Origin: Paenibacillus sp. FSL W8-0186
Lineage (GTDB): Bacteria; Bacillota; Bacilli; Paenibacillales; Paenibacillaceae
Reading direction: 5' to 3'
Length of the DNA: 64,000 bases
Assembly (NCBI RefSeq): GCF_037969765.1
Contig: NZ_CP150207.1
Location: 682,001 to 746,000, forward strand
In this document: piece by piece, positions 26,869 to 38,600 of the stretch
Layout of the letters: each line of letters starts with the position of its first letter
Position numbering within the stretch: the stretch's first letter is position 1
Program-made: the position numbers and the translations under genes
Notes under the pieces: generated by a model
Told to the model about the DNA's origin: nothing
Seen by the model: the letters and a program-made list of their open reading frames with translations, nothing else
The model's database searches: none

Positions 26869-27056
26869 CTAGATGTAATTCATGCAGTTAGTTCATCGGT
26901 TTTAACCGTGTTGGAGGGAACTAACTGCAAAACCTACATTTAGTTTTAGGCTATTTCGGCGAATTAGCTCCATTTAGGCCAACTAACTGCATGTATTACA
27001 TTTAGCGCATGATTTTTTGATAAAAAAGCTTAACTAGCTGTATACAATACATTTAG
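26869..27056. repeat. Four-unit palindromic island, copy 2 (family II)
   Basis: Four 25-bp units at 26869-26893, 26919-26943, 26981-27005 and 27032-27056. Centre spacing is 50, 62 and 51 bp. The unit reads CTAAATGTAAT-ACATGCAGTTAG in one orientation; the first unit has that orientation and the other three are reversed. Unit ends (CTAA...TTAG) are themselves palindromic. The units match those of the island at 53757-53941. Confidence 0.75.
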
Positions 27057-27302
27057 TTTCTAAATGGCCTAGTAAAACTAAACCAGGAGCTGGATGGCCG
27101 CCATCCATAAATGTTATAGCAATCTCAAACAATTTCTAACAAACCACCGGCCCAGCAATCAAAGTGCTAAATGAATGAAACAAACATTAACAGTCCGTTA
27201 TCAACCCGGCATCATATTGAAAATAATTGTTGTGCAAAATATAGTAATAAAGATGACTGCAATTCATATAAATTGCACATTCAGAAATTAGGAGATGATG
27301 GG

Positions 27303-27881
27303 ATGAAAACGATCTGTGTCTTTGCAGGCTCGAATTTAGGTGCGCATGAAGACTATAAGCAGGCTGCTGGACAACTGGGGCGCCATTTGGCCGAGCAGCA
27401 GTACCGTCTGGTGTATGGCGGATCGAGGATCGGGCTGATGGGAGAAGCGGCCAATGCGGCAATGGCTGCCGGCGGAGAGGTGATCGGTGTCATGCCATCG
27501 GGATTGTTTGCAGGCGAGATGGTGCATCGGGAACTGACTGAGCTAATTGAAGTGGACGGCATGCATGCCCGAAAAGCAAAAATGGGGGAGCTGGCCGACG
27601 GCTTCATTGCGCTGCCCGGCGGCTTTGGAACCTATGAGGAATTGTTCGAGGTGCTGTGCTGGTCCCAAATCGGCATCCATAAGAAGCCGGTTGGCCTCCT
27701 GAATGTTCGCGGCTTCTACGACCCGCTGCTTCAAATGGTCGAGCACAGCATTCAAGAGGGCTTCTCCAATTCTTCTCACCTGAGTTTGATTAATATCTCC
27801 CCGGATCCTGCCGAATTATTGCAGTTGATGGAATCCTACCAGCCGCAGGTGCTGGAGAAAAAGTGGAAGGAACTCGTTTAA
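27303..27881 (+). CDS. LOG-family protein (nucleoside 5'-monophosphate phosphoribohydrolase type)
   Basis: A 192-residue protein of the TIGR00730/LOG family. The diagnostic motif [12 protein letters not shown] is present, with an Arg in MHARKAKM before it. A Rossmann-like start ([19 protein letters not shown]) leads into [15 protein letters not shown]. Plant and actinobacterial homologues release free cytokinin from its ribotide; in Firmicutes (YvdD) a general purine ribotide hydrolase role is likely. ATG 27303 follows TTAGGAGATGATGGG; earlier in-frame starts from 27171 lie in AT-rich spacer without ribosome sites. Confidence 0.88.
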   Translation: MKTICVFAGSNLGAHEDYKQAAGQLGRHLAEQQYRLVYGGSRIGLMGEAANAAMAAGGEVIGVMPSGLFAGEMVHRELTELIEVDGMHARKAKMGELADGFIALPGGFGTYEELFEVLCWSQIGIHKKPVGLLNVRGFYDPLLQMVEHSIQEGFSNSSHLSLINISPDPAELLQLMESYQPQVLEKKWKELV

Positions 27882-27962
27882 GCCGCTTTGGAGGCAATGA
27901 AAGAGCTGCGGCGGGGAATAGCTAGTCTTGAATCCTGCGCATCTACACGCGCACAAACACGA

Positions 27963-28003
27963 AAAAAGCGTCCCTAGCCGCTATGGCTGAGGGGACGCTT
28001 TTT
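27963..28003. terminator. Bidirectional terminator
   Basis: AAAAGCGTCCC and GGGGACGCTTTTT form a strong stem between the convergent LOG-family and maltose phosphorylase genes. Confidence 0.85.
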
Positions 28004-28017
28004 GGCTTCATGATAGC

Positions 28018-30336
28018 TTAAACTCTCACGGACGATCTTGCATACTGGACTTCGCCCAGGCCGCCGATCGTGTAGCTCCGGTCGTAAATGACGATCGCTG
28101 CCGGCGTCTCGGTTTCGTTGGTGACCGTGATGCTGTCTTCGGTTACGCTGACGTTCAGGCGGGCTCCCCGGAACATGACCTTGAACGAGAAGGCGGTCCA
28201 ATGGGAAGGGACGAATGGATGCAGCTGCAGCGCTCCGTCTTTTACCTTCAAGCCGCCGAAGCCTTGAACGACGGACATCCATGTGCCAGCCATGCTCGTG
28301 ATGTGCAGGCCGTCCTCGGTGTCGTTATTGTAATTATCGAGATCCAGGCGCGCGGTGCGCAGGTACATTTCGTAAGCCTTCTCCTGGTAGCCCAGCTCAC
28401 AAGCGATGATCGCATGGAGACATGGCGACAGGGAAGACTCGTGCACGGTCAGCGGCTCATAGAAATCGAAATTGCGTTTTTTGGTTTCCAGGTCGAACTG
28501 GTCGCCCAGGAAATAAATCCCCTGCAGCACGTCGGCCTGTTTGATGAAGCAGGAGCGGAGAATCCGGTCCCAGGACCAGTTCTGGTTCAGCGGCAGGTCC
28601 TCTGGCTTCAGGTCTTTGACCGGGATAATCTCCTTGTCGAGGAAGCCGTCCTGCTGCAGGAAGACGCCGCGCTTCTCATCGTATGGATAGTACATATTAT
28701 CGATAATTTCGTTCCACTTGGCGATCTCCTCGTCCTTCAGCTCCAGCTTGCTGACAAGCTCTGCATAACGGGCCTGTTCATGCTCCTTCAGATAGTTCAT
28801 AACTTCCTGGGTATATTCCAGCGTCCAGACAGCAATCCGATTCGTGTACCAGTTGTTGTTGACGTTGTTCTCGTATTCGTTTGGCCCCGTGACGCCGAGC
28901 ATGACATACTTGCCCTTGTCCTTGGAGAAATTGACGCGCTCTTCCCAGAAGCGGGAAATTTCCACGAGCACCTCAAGACCGTATTGGCCGAGATACGATT
29001 TATCCCCGGTATAGTTGACATAGTTGTAAATCGCGTACGCGATTGCTCCGTTGCGGTGGATTTCCTCGAACGTAATTTCCCACTCGTTATGACATTCCTC
29101 GCCGTTCATCGTTACCATCGGATAGAGGGCGCCTTTGGCAAAGCCAAGCTTGCGGGCGTTTTCCTTCGCCTTCTCCAGATGCTTGTAGCGGTAGATGAGC
29201 AGGTTGCGGGCAATGCTGGAATCCGCCGTGCTGAGGTAGAACGGCAGGCAGTAGGCTTCCGTATCCCAATAGGTGCTGCCGCCGTATTTTTCACCTGTAA
29301 AGCCCTTAGGCCCGATATTCAGACGGTCGTCATCGCCGGTATAGGTCTGATTCAATTGGAAAATATTGAAGCGAATCGCCTGCTGCGCGGACTCGTCGCC
29401 TTCGATAATAATGTCGCTTTCGCTCCATTTCGCGGCCCAGGTATCGACCTGTTCGCGAAGCAGCGTGTCGAACCCGGCTTCCTTGGCCGCGGTCAGCGAT
29501 TTCGTACCGGCCTCTACCAGCTGCCCTAGACCATGGTTGCGGGAAGTAACGTTAGCTACATATTTGTACAAAGTGATCTGTTCACCAGCGGCTGCCTCGA
29601 CGGCCACTTCACTGGAAACGAATTTCTCGCGTTCCTTCAGGGACGGGGCGAATTCCAGCTTGTTTCCGTCTTTGAAAACATCAAATGCCATCACCGAGGT
29701 GACATGGAAATCGAGCTTCTTCGTCTTTAGCGTCAGGTAGGAAATGTCCGCTGCCGCCGCTTTTTCTACTTCCAGCCAGAATTTCTCGTCGTAGTTCGAG
29801 TCCTTATTCTGCACATCCCCATCGAGGTAAGGTACTAGGCGGATCGTACCGCTAAAGTTCAGCGGTGTAATCGCATAGCGAATCGCTCCGATCTCATGGC
29901 GGGCCATGCTGACAAAACGCAGCGCCTCTACCTGAACTTGCTTGCCATCCTCAAGCTCCGCTTTGAAGCGGCGGGATAAGGTGCCTTCCTTCATGTTCAA
30001 CTCGCGAACGAAATCGCTGACTTTGCATTTAGCAAGATCGAGTTCGATGCCATCAAGGAATACGTTGATTCCAATCCAGTTCGTACTGTTCAGCACTTTG
30101 GCGAAATATTCGGGATATCCGTTTTTCCACCAGCCGACACGCGTCTTGTCCGGGTAATAGACCCCGGCCATGTAGCTGCCTTGCAGGGATGAGCCGCTGT
30201 ATTTCTCTTCGAAGTTGGCGCGTTGGCCCATAAATCCGTTGCCGATGCTGAATATGCTTTCGGATATTTCATGCGTTGATGGATCGAAGGACTCCTCGAT
30301 AATCGACCATTCATTGATTTTAAGATATTGTCTCAC
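28018..30336 (-). CDS. malP: Maltose phosphorylase (GH65)
   Basis: A 772-residue GH65 enzyme of normal length. An N-terminal beta-sandwich (IFSIGNGFMGQRANFEE) is followed by the (alpha/alpha)6 catalytic barrel with YWDTEAYCLPFYL and the acid catalyst in TGPNEYENN (Glu487). It splits maltose with phosphate into glucose and beta-glucose 1-phosphate in the cytoplasm. The next gene upstream in the operon encodes beta-phosphoglucomutase, which uses that product. Kojibiose or trehalose phosphorylase are less likely alternatives given the maltodextrin setting. Confidence 0.9.
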   Translation of the reverse strand: MRQYLKINEWSIIEESFDPSTHEISESIFSIGNGFMGQRANFEEKYSGSSLQGSYMAGVYYPDKTRVGWWKNGYPEYFAKVLNSTNWIGINVFLDGIELDLAKCKVSDFVRELNMKEGTLSRRFKAELEDGKQVQVEALRFVSMARHEIGAIRYAITPLNFSGTIRLVPYLDGDVQNKDSNYDEKFWLEVEKAAAADISYLTLKTKKLDFHVTSVMAFDVFKDGNKLEFAPSLKEREKFVSSEVAVEAAAGEQITLYKYVANVTSRNHGLGQLVEAGTKSLTAAKEAGFDTLLREQVDTWAAKWSESDIIIEGDESAQQAIRFNIFQLNQTYTGDDDRLNIGPKGFTGEKYGGSTYWDTEAYCLPFYLSTADSSIARNLLIYRYKHLEKAKENARKLGFAKGALYPMVTMNGEECHNEWEITFEEIHRNGAIAYAIYNYVNYTGDKSYLGQYGLEVLVEISRFWEERVNFSKDKGKYVMLGVTGPNEYENNVNNNWYTNRIAVWTLEYTQEVMNYLKEHEQARYAELVSKLELKDEEIAKWNEIIDNMYYPYDEKRGVFLQQDGFLDKEIIPVKDLKPEDLPLNQNWSWDRILRSCFIKQADVLQGIYFLGDQFDLETKKRNFDFYEPLTVHESSLSPCLHAIIACELGYQEKAYEMYLRTARLDLDNYNNDTEDGLHITSMAGTWMSVVQGFGGLKVKDGALQLHPFVPSHWTAFSFKVMFRGARLNVSVTEDSITVTNETETPAAIVIYDRSYTIGGLGEVQYARSSVRV

Positions 30337-30418
30337 GATAACCAGACTCCTTTAATCATATGATGAAGTAACAATTACACTTACATACGGACGAGTAAGG
30401 CGGCTGAAGCAGGCTGAT

Positions 30419-31081
30419 CTAACGGGCGAGGCTCAGCTCCTTAAGGCGTTCTATCGTCATTTCCTGAAGCGAAGATACGACCAGCTCGGCCTGGCCCAGC
30501 GTTGCGGGCGAGCCGATGCCAACGCAGCTCATCCCGGCCCGATGCGCTGCTTCCACCCCGGCTTCGGCATCTTCAAAGACAATGCATTGCTCCGGCGGGA
30601 CGGAGAGGGCTGCCGCTCCAAGCAGGAATACCTCCGGATCGGGTTTGGCATTCGTCGTGCGTGTTCCATCGATGATTGCATCGAAATACGGGGTAAGGCC
30701 GGTATTGTCAAGAATGGTCATGGCATTCTTGCTGGCCGACCCGAGCGCCGTCTTCAGCCCGTTCTCCCGGCAGGCTTTAAGAAAATTCAGCGCCCCTGGC
30801 AATATTTCCGTATGATCCATTTTGGAAATGGATTCGAAGTACCAGTTATTTTTCCGCTCGGCAAGCTCGTATTTTTTGGCGTTATCGAACTGCAGGCCGC
30901 CAACGCTGAGCAGAATGTCCAGGGATGCCATACGGCTGACGCCCTTCAGTTTCTCGTTATCCTGTTCGGTGAACGTGAATCCGAGCTCTTCCGCGAGCCG
31001 TTTCCAGGCCAGATAATGGTACTTGGCAGTATCGACGAGGACGCCGTCCAGGTCGAAAAGACATGCTTTGATTGAGGTCAC
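30419..31081 (-). CDS. pgmB: Beta-phosphoglucomutase
   Basis: A 220-residue HAD-superfamily mutase. The phosphorylation site FDLDGVLVDT gives nucleophile Asp10 and acid/base Asp12. Later come the cap residues (KRLAEELGF), the Thr/Ser motif ALGSASKNA and the metal motif FEDAEAGVEAA. It converts beta-glucose 1-phosphate to glucose 6-phosphate, downstream of maltose phosphorylase. GTG at 31081 is chosen: AAAGGAGGAG stands just before it, whereas a start at 31150 would add a hydrophobic stretch without a ribosome site. A CAAACGTTTG palindrome lies just upstream. Confidence 0.9.
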   Translation of the reverse strand: MTSIKACLFDLDGVLVDTAKYHYLAWKRLAEELGFTFTEQDNEKLKGVSRMASLDILLSVGGLQFDNAKKYELAERKNNWYFESISKMDHTEILPGALNFLKACRENGLKTALGSASKNAMTILDNTGLTPYFDAIIDGTRTTNAKPDPEVFLLGAAALSVPPEQCIVFEDAEAGVEAAHRAGMSCVGIGSPATLGQAELVVSSLQEMTIERLKELSLAR

Positions 31082-31097
31082 AACCTCTCCTCCTTTA

Positions 31098-31113
31098 GCG
31101 CAAACGTTTGAAC
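31098..31113 (-). promoter_or_regulatory. LacI/CcpA-type operator before pgmB
   Basis: GCGCAAACGTTTGAAC contains the perfect palindrome CAAACGTTTG in the short gap between malR and pgmB, immediately before the pgmB ribosome site. Confidence 0.6.
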
Positions 31114-31172
31114 AAAAGATTAAAAAATAAATGAAGCAGCAGGGCTTCAATTATTTCTTCATCATTCCCCGC

Positions 31173-32204
31173 TTACGGGCGGACGGAATGGATGGATGAT
31201 TCACGGATCATCAATCGATGCGGAATGATCTGACGCTTCTGGTAGGAGGCGTCCTGATTATTCTTGATCGACTGGATCAGTATCTGGGAAGCGGTATATC
31301 CCAAGTTGTAGATGCCGATATCCACACTGCTCAGCGGCGGGGTCGATAATTCGGACAAAGGTATATTGTTAAAGCTCACCAGGCACAAATCTTCGGGCAC
31401 TTTATAGTTAAGCTCATGCAGGCCGCGCAAAATACCGAAGGCGACGACATCATCGATCAAGACGAGGGCAGTCGGCCGATTCGGAAGATTCATGAAGAAC
31501 GACATGGCCCGGTAGCCGCTTTCCTGCAGAAATTCTCCTTCAACGATCCATTCAGGGCGGGATTCCAGTCCAGCGTCAGCAAGGGCTTTCATATAGCCTT
31601 TCAGCCGATCCTTCGAGACGACAAGCTCCGGCGGGCCGCTGACAAAGCCGATCCGTTCATGTCCAAGCGAAATCAGGTGCTTCGTTGCATCATAGGATGC
31701 TTGAACGTTGTCGGTGTCTACGGACAGAATGTCGGGATATTTGTCGCTCCGCCCGATGAGGACGAAGGGATGGCCATGCTCTTCCAGGAAATCGATGACC
31801 GGATCGTCCGTTCTGGAGTAGAGCAGAATGACCCCATCGACTCTGCGTCCGTTAAGCAATCTGGAGACGCCTTCGACTTCCTCCTTCTCATTGGCTCCCG
31901 AGCTGATGAGTACATCATATCCCAAACGGCTTGCCTGGGTGACGATGCCGCGGATCAATTCCATAAAGAAATAATTCGAGAACAATTCTTCAGCCGATTT
32001 CGGAAGCATGATGCATATGCTGTTCGTTGTCTTCGATACCAGACTCTTCGCCATAATGTTGGGATGGTAGCCAAGCTGCTCCATAATGGCTCTTACTTTC
32101 TGGGAAGTCTCCGTGCTGATTCTTGGATGATTGGACAGCACCCGGGACACGGTGGAGGGAGATACTCCGGCCTTTCTTGCAACGTCTTTAATGGTTACAG
32201 CCAT
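31173..32204 (-). CDS. malR: LacI-family regulator of maltose utilisation (MalR-like)
   Basis: A 343-residue full-length LacI protein. The HTH and hinge (TIKDVARKAGVSPSTVSRVLSNHPRIS, PNIMAKSLVSKTT) are canonical. The effector domain has the usual order (DGVILLYSR, ...GHERIGFVSGP..., RPTALVLIDDVVAFGILRGL). It heads an apparent malR-pgmB-malP operon on the minus strand and is divergent from the amylopullulanase gene across a 468-bp region rich in CG-centred palindromes. MalR function is inferred from this setting. An ATG at 32204 follows a good GGAGGT site. Confidence 0.87.
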   Translation of the reverse strand: MAVTIKDVARKAGVSPSTVSRVLSNHPRISTETSQKVRAIMEQLGYHPNIMAKSLVSKTTNSICIMLPKSAEELFSNYFFMELIRGIVTQASRLGYDVLISSGANEKEEVEGVSRLLNGRRVDGVILLYSRTDDPVIDFLEEHGHPFVLIGRSDKYPDILSVDTDNVQASYDATKHLISLGHERIGFVSGPPELVVSKDRLKGYMKALADAGLESRPEWIVEGEFLQESGYRAMSFFMNLPNRPTALVLIDDVVAFGILRGLHELNYKVPEDLCLVSFNNIPLSELSTPPLSSVDIGIYNLGYTASQILIQSIKNNQDASYQKRQIIPHRLMIRESSIHSVRP

Positions 32205-32434
32205 AATGACCTCCTGTGGAACCGTTTGCTTTACACTGTAATCTTAATCTAAAGGCTAGTGAAAGTAAATAGATAATCCCCGACAAAATACCATGTTCAG
32301 CGGCATATTTATTAAAAAAGTTCTGTTTTTCAGAAATCCGGATAAAAGAAGTGCTGGATTTGAATATGAAGGGAAATTAAAGAAAATCGGAGAAAAACCA
32401 AGAAAAGCACATAAATGCTGTAGAAAACGACTTA

Positions 32435-32468
32435 TGCAAACGTTTTAATTAAGTTAAACGCTTAAGTT
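32435..32468. promoter_or_regulatory. Two operator-like palindromes before the amylopullulanase gene
   Basis: TGCAAACGTTTTA (32435-32447) and AAGTTAAACGCTTAAGTT (32451-32468) are adjacent CG-centred inverted repeats. The second is a near match to the pullulanase operator at 24569-24584. A third possible half-site, ATAGCGCTTACA, follows at 32486. Confidence 0.6.
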
Positions 32469-32536
32469 ATATTGTTATTGCAGATATAGCGCTTACATAA
32501 AACTCGGGAGCCATACAGGAAATTTCCGATCGTTCA

Positions 32537-32552
32537 TGGTAACGTTTGCGCA
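32537..32552. promoter_or_regulatory. cre-like site
   Basis: TGGTAACGTTTGCGCA resembles the CcpA catabolite-response element with one or two mismatches, 120 bp before the amylopullulanase start. Confidence 0.5.
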
Positions 32553-32672
32553 TTGAAATTTTGGATAGCGGTGTGAGACATGGCGTGGAAAGGGGGCGTT
32601 CATCCAGCTGAAGCTTCAAGGCAATCATCTGGTTCACAAATTTCTATGGTCAGGGAAAGGAGTCTATTGCTT

Positions 32673-35600
32673 ATGGATTATAAAAGGTCATTTCGTATCG
32701 TTGCATTAAGCCTTGCCGTGCTGATGTTGGTTAACCTGCTTGGAATGAGTCAAGCGTCCGGTCAAGCTAATTCGCAGTTATGGACGGCCTCACAGCAAGA
32801 AGTACAGAACCAGGAGCCGAGCCTGATGTTCCATCCGGACGGGGCTGTAACCATAACCGGAATCACGGAAGCGGGCAAGCTGTACGTGGTGGGGAACTTT
32901 GCCGCATCGGGTTGGGCTCATTTTATAGAAATGACGGCAGTAAGCTCTTACACCGAGAATGGAACCCGAATGAATGTGTATTCATACACTATCCCGAAAA
33001 CGGATTTTATCACGAATAAAGGTGTCGTCGAATATAAATTTTCAACTGCAGATGGAGACTGGAGTGCTTCCTACGCCGATCCTCGCAACGTCTCCAGGAT
33101 CAGCGTAAATTCTGCCATTCATAGCTTAAGCGTTCGGGATCATGCAGGGCATCCGCCAGGAAGAGAAGTGGTCACAGGGCAATCCCTTGACCTGCGGGCG
33201 GTTAGAATTCTCGCGGATGGCACACCACTGGATTTCACGGACTATGCTGTCTGGTCGTCCAGCCAGCCGGGTGAGATTTCGGTTGCCGGCGGCAAAGTGC
33301 AGGTTGCCGATCACGCGGCTGCTGGAGCGAGCACGGTCATATCGGCCGTGTATGAGGATATCATAACTCAACTTGACCTGAAGGTTGTCGATCGGATTGT
33401 GGCCAGCCCAGTCATTAACGGGGACGGAAGCGTGACCTTTAATAACAATACCTATACAGGAAACGAGCTGTATGTCATCGGATCGATGAACGGCTGGTCC
33501 CCGGAGCAGAGTGAGGCCATGACGCTGGATGGGGCAGGGGTATTCTCGGCCACGATGGCCTTGGCGCCAGGCTCGTATTCTTATAAATTCAATTCGAGCC
33601 GCCTGCAGTGGGCGGATAATTTTGCCGATCCGCTAAATCCTCTCCAGCTTGACGGCAATTCTGTTGTTCATGTTCCCGGCATTCAAATCGGGGTACCGGA
33701 TACCGTCGCCAAGGGAAGCTCCCTGGAGCTGAAGGCTGCGCTTGTCCAGCCCGATGGGACAACGGAACACGTGTCCCCGCAATGGTCCTTGAAGGAGAGC
33801 GGATTGGCCGGGATCTCGATTTCCGGGAGCAGGCTGGTCATCGCGGACGATGCGGCGGGGACTAGTTTTACGATTGTTGCCGAGCATGCGGGAAGCCGCA
33901 GCGAGAAGGAGGTTACTGTAGCTTCTGGGCTGTACACCTTCAACTTGCATTACTTCCGTTACGACGGCAAGCAAAACGACTGGAATATGTGGATTTGGCC
34001 GGAGGGGAAGGATGGCAGCGGTTATTCGTTCACAGGTATGGATGCGGACGGATTTGCGGTCGGAACGTATGCCTCCGTCTCACCTAAAATCGGCGTTCTG
34101 ACGCGTTTGAGCGTACCGGGCAATGACTGGAGCGCACAGGAGATGGACCGCAAGGTGGAAATGCCCGCTGGCCAGACCGCTGTTGATGTGTACATGGTGG
34201 AGAACGATCCGAAGGTATATTTTGCAAAGCCGGATACTTCGCCGAAGTTCAGTGCAGTTATGGCTGACACCGTGGATACATTGATAGCAGAAGCCAGCAG
34301 CGAAATCGCCGAGGCGGATCTGAGTACGGTTCAGCTGACGGACATTACGAGTGGCAGCCGTAAGCTGTCCGTAAGCGCCGCTAAGCTTAGCGGCCGTAAG
34401 CTTAAAATTACATTGAACGATCCGCAGGAATTCGACGTGACGCATCAATATACACTAGAGACGGCACACTTGGCGCCAACTTTGGTGACGATGCGCAAAA
34501 TTCTGGACGATCCCTCGTTCTACTACGACGGAGACGATCTCGGGTTAACCTACACGCAATCAGGCAGCACGTTCAAGGTATGGGCGCCTACCGCAGCCAG
34601 AGTCAGCGTATCGCTGTACAGCGGCGCTGGTGATTATGACGGGAACGGCCTTGTCACCGATCATGGGGGCGGGTCGGAGCACTTGCTAAACCGTTCGGCA
34701 AACGGCGTCTGGTCGGGCTCGGTGCCCGGCGATTTGAAAGGGCAATTTTATATGTACAAGATCGAGTTTGCGGATGGAACGGTCAATTATGCGGTAGATC
34801 CGTATGCGGTGGCCGTGTCGGCGAACGGGCAGCGCAGCGCCATCATTGATCTTCAAGATACGAACCCTGCGGGATGGACGCCAGAGAAGAAGCCGCAGCT
34901 GGTGGAGCCTGTCGATGCGGTGCTGTATGAGCTGCATATTCGCGATTTCTCGATCAGTCCGGATTCGGGAATGACGCATAAGGGGAAATACAAAGCTTTT
35001 ACGGAGAGAGGAGCGAAGACCTCCCAGGGGCTTCCCACGGGGACCGATCACTTAAAAGCGCTTGGAGTCACGCATGTACATCTGCTGCCGGCTTATGACT
35101 TCAAGACAGTGAACGAGCTGGCGGTGGACGATCCGTCCTCCGATGCTCCGAAATACAATTGGGGCTACGATCCGCAAAACTATAACGTCCCCGAAGGAGC
35201 TTATTCTAGCGATCCCAGCGATCCTGCGGCGAGAATTCGAGAGTTCAAGGAGATGGTGCAGAGTCTGCATGACGAAGGCATCGGGGTCGTGATGGACGTT
35301 GTATACAACCATACCTTCTCCATTGAAGACGGTCCTTTCAACAAAATCGTCCCAGGCTATTATTATCGGACGACGGACGCCGGGACGTATTCCAATGCCA
35401 CGGGAGTCGGCAATGAATTGGCCTCGGAGCGCCCGATGGTCAGCAAATATATTCGCGAGTCCGTGAAATATTGGGCCGAGGAGTACGCCGTAGACGGCTT
35501 CCGGTTCGATCTTATGGGTCTGATCGATATTGATACGATGAAGGACGTGACAAGCGAGCTGCATCAGGAGGTAGACCCCAGCCTGATCGTGTATGGAGAG

Positions 35601-38600
35601 CCATGGGATATGGGGCCCACGCCACTGCCGCAGAGCTTGAAGACGATTAAGGGCTCGCAGAGAAATCAAGGCTTTGCGGTGTTTAACGATGATGTCCGCG
35701 GCGCGATCAAAGGGGATAGCGACAGCACGGGCAAAGGCTTCGCTACGGGCGAGCCTGGCCAGGAGGCCGCCGTTGTCACCGGAGTTAAGGGGGCGACGGA
35801 TTCTTTTGCGGCTAAGCCTTCGGAAGCGATCAATTACGTTACCGCCCATGACAATTTGAATCTGTGGGACAAAATCGTCAGAACACAGGGGCTGGACAAC
35901 GACCTGGGCATGCTGAACATTCAAGACGGTGTGCTGGAGGGCGGAGGCAGCGTCGAGGACGCGGTAGCCGCGGCGCAGCCGCATAAGTATGTTGGCACGG
36001 GAGAGGACGTGTTCGACAACGAGACGGTAAGACGCTCGCTGCTGGCAAACGGAATTGTACTTACCTCGCAGGGTGTGCCGTTCCTGCATGCGGGCGATGA
36101 GCTGCTGCGCTCCAAGTACGGCGACCATAACAGCTATCGGAGTCCGGATGCGGTCAATCAGATCCGCTGGGTCAACAAGGATAATTTCAGCCGGGTATTT
36201 GATTACTATCAGGGCTTGATCGAGCTGCGCAAGAGCCATCCGGCCTTCCGGATGAATTCGAAGGAAGCCATTGCGAAGCATCTGCAGGTGACGAAAAGCG
36301 ATGGCAGCATCGTGTCGTTTCAATTGAAGGATTATGCAAACGGTGACACCTGGAAGAATATTGTCGTCATTTACAATGCCAACAAGACGGCTCAGACCGT
36401 TCAGCTTCCCGGCGGATCAGCCTGGAATATCGTTGTCAATGACCGGGCGGCAGGAACGGCAAAACTGGGGGCTCCTGTAAGCGGCAGTGTGCAGGTTGCC
36501 GGATTGTCGATGATGGTGCTGTACGACGAAGAGACGCTGTACTCGCCGGAGGTGAGCAAAATTGAGCTGACTCCTGCTGCCTTAGGGCTGGAACCAGGCA
36601 TGAACCGCTCGCTGAAGGCCATCGTCCGCGACCAGAAGGGCAACCCCATGGCCGGAGCAGGCCTCGTCTGGAGCACTTCGGATAACAAGGTAGCCACCGT
36701 GAGCGAAAGAGGTCTGATCAGCGCCAAGGCGGAGGGGACGGCAACGATTACCGCCGCTATCGGCCAGATTCAGGCTGCCGCTACGGTGCAGGTTGGCAAA
36801 TTACAGCCTACAGCGCTGACATTGACTGGGGCGGGTGAGGTTTATGCTACCCAGTCAACGATTGTAAACGCGACGCTGTTGGATCAATTTGGCCAGATTT
36901 TGAAAGGCAAGACGTTAGCCTGGAGCAGCTCGGATACGTCCATCGCAACCGTAAGCGGGACCGGGGAAGTCAAGGGGCTGAAACCGGGAACGGTTACGAT
37001 CACTGCCCGGATCGGCGGACTTCAGGCTGAGAAGCAAATCAAAGTTCTGCCTTTTGAAAAGAAAACGGTACAGCTCCGTTATACACGCCCCGATCAGAAT
37101 TATGAGGACTGGAACCTGTGGATTTGGGGAACCGGCGGTGTGAGCGACGGTCAGGTGAACTTCACGGTCCGGGACGGCGTTGCAGTCGCGAATATCGAGA
37201 CCGCGCCAGACAGCGGCTCTGTCGGATTTGTTGTCCGCAAAGGCACGGACTGGAGCACGGCGAAGCAGGATATTCCCGATGACCGGAGCATCCCGCTCGG
37301 AACCGGACAGACCTTCGTGAAGGTGAATGTGCAGAGTATGGTCATGGAGATTGAAATTGTGCCGGAGGTGAGCGGGCCGGCGTTGAACGAAGGGAACATT
37401 ATTTTCTATTACCGGGATGACGCTCTGTATCGGCAGGATGCCATGCATACGATATCCGCCGTGAAGCTGAATGTGTCTTCGGGGCATGATGTCCAGAGCT
37501 ATGACATGGTCTATGATCCGAAAAATGAATATTTTGTCTATACGCTGAAAAATGTGGAGCAGGGCAAATATTATTACGATTTCATGGTCACGCGCAATGG
37601 CCAGGACACCATCGTTTTGGATGACAAAAATCCGCAGCGTGAAGGCGGCCGTTCTGTCATCGAGTTTCGGAAGCCGGAGCTGGATATTCAGGCAGGGATA
37701 TTCCCGGCCAGCTTGAACGGAGCTATCGCTTACCATGAAAATGCAGTATTGACGCTGAAAGTAACTGGGGATGAAGGCGTCAAACTGCGAGAAGCCTATG
37801 CGGATTTGCGGCAGCTTGGAGGCGGGGCGAAAGAAGCCATTGACCCGCTGCTGCTTGAACGGACGATCTCCGTGGCCGATCATATAGCAGCTGGTACTAA
37901 GACAATCGGGATTACGGTCATTGATGAATATGGCAACAAGCATCAGGATCAAGCAGAAATTACAGTGAAAGCGAGAACGGGGAGCTCGCCGCTGGATTTC
38001 GACTGGGATGAGGCGAGGATTTATTTTCTCCTGACGGACCGCTTCTATAACGGCGACCCAAGCAATGATAACCCGAATCATATTCCGGGAAGCTATGACC
38101 CAGCTCAACCGGAAGCCTATCATGGCGGAGATATCCGGGGTATTATTGAAAAGCTCGATTACCTGGAGAAGCTGGGGATCAATACGATCTGGATTACGCC
38201 AATCGTGGATAACATCGATTTTGATGTCCGCTACGGTAAAGATGGGCCGCAATTCGGCTATCACGGTTATTGGGCCAAAAACTTCGAGACGATGGATGAG
38301 CATCTTGGCGATATCGACGATTTCAAGGAGTTGATTGACAAGGCTCATGACCGCGGCATGAAAATCATGGTCGACGTGGTGCTGAACCATGCCGGTTACG
38401 GCATGAAGCAAGGCGATCAGGGCGCAGGAGTTCCAGGTTATCCGGCGGCGGAGGACCAGGAGCGCTTCGCGGGCATGCTGCGGGACGGCGGAACGGACAC
38501 GGTTCGCGGGGAACTCGCCGGCCTGCCGGACTTTAAGACGGAGGAAGCCGAGGTCAGGAATAAGCTGATCGAATGGCAGGTCGGTTGGCTCAGCAAGGCG

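Noticed and set aside
28201..29529. 442-residue open frame on the plus strand
   Set aside because: It lies entirely within the maltose phosphorylase gene on the other strand, has no ribosome site and encodes no recognisable protein.
35052..36323. 423-residue open frame on the minus strand
   Set aside because: Antisense to the pullulanase barrel of the same gene; His/Arg/Ile-rich composition is typical of antisense frames.
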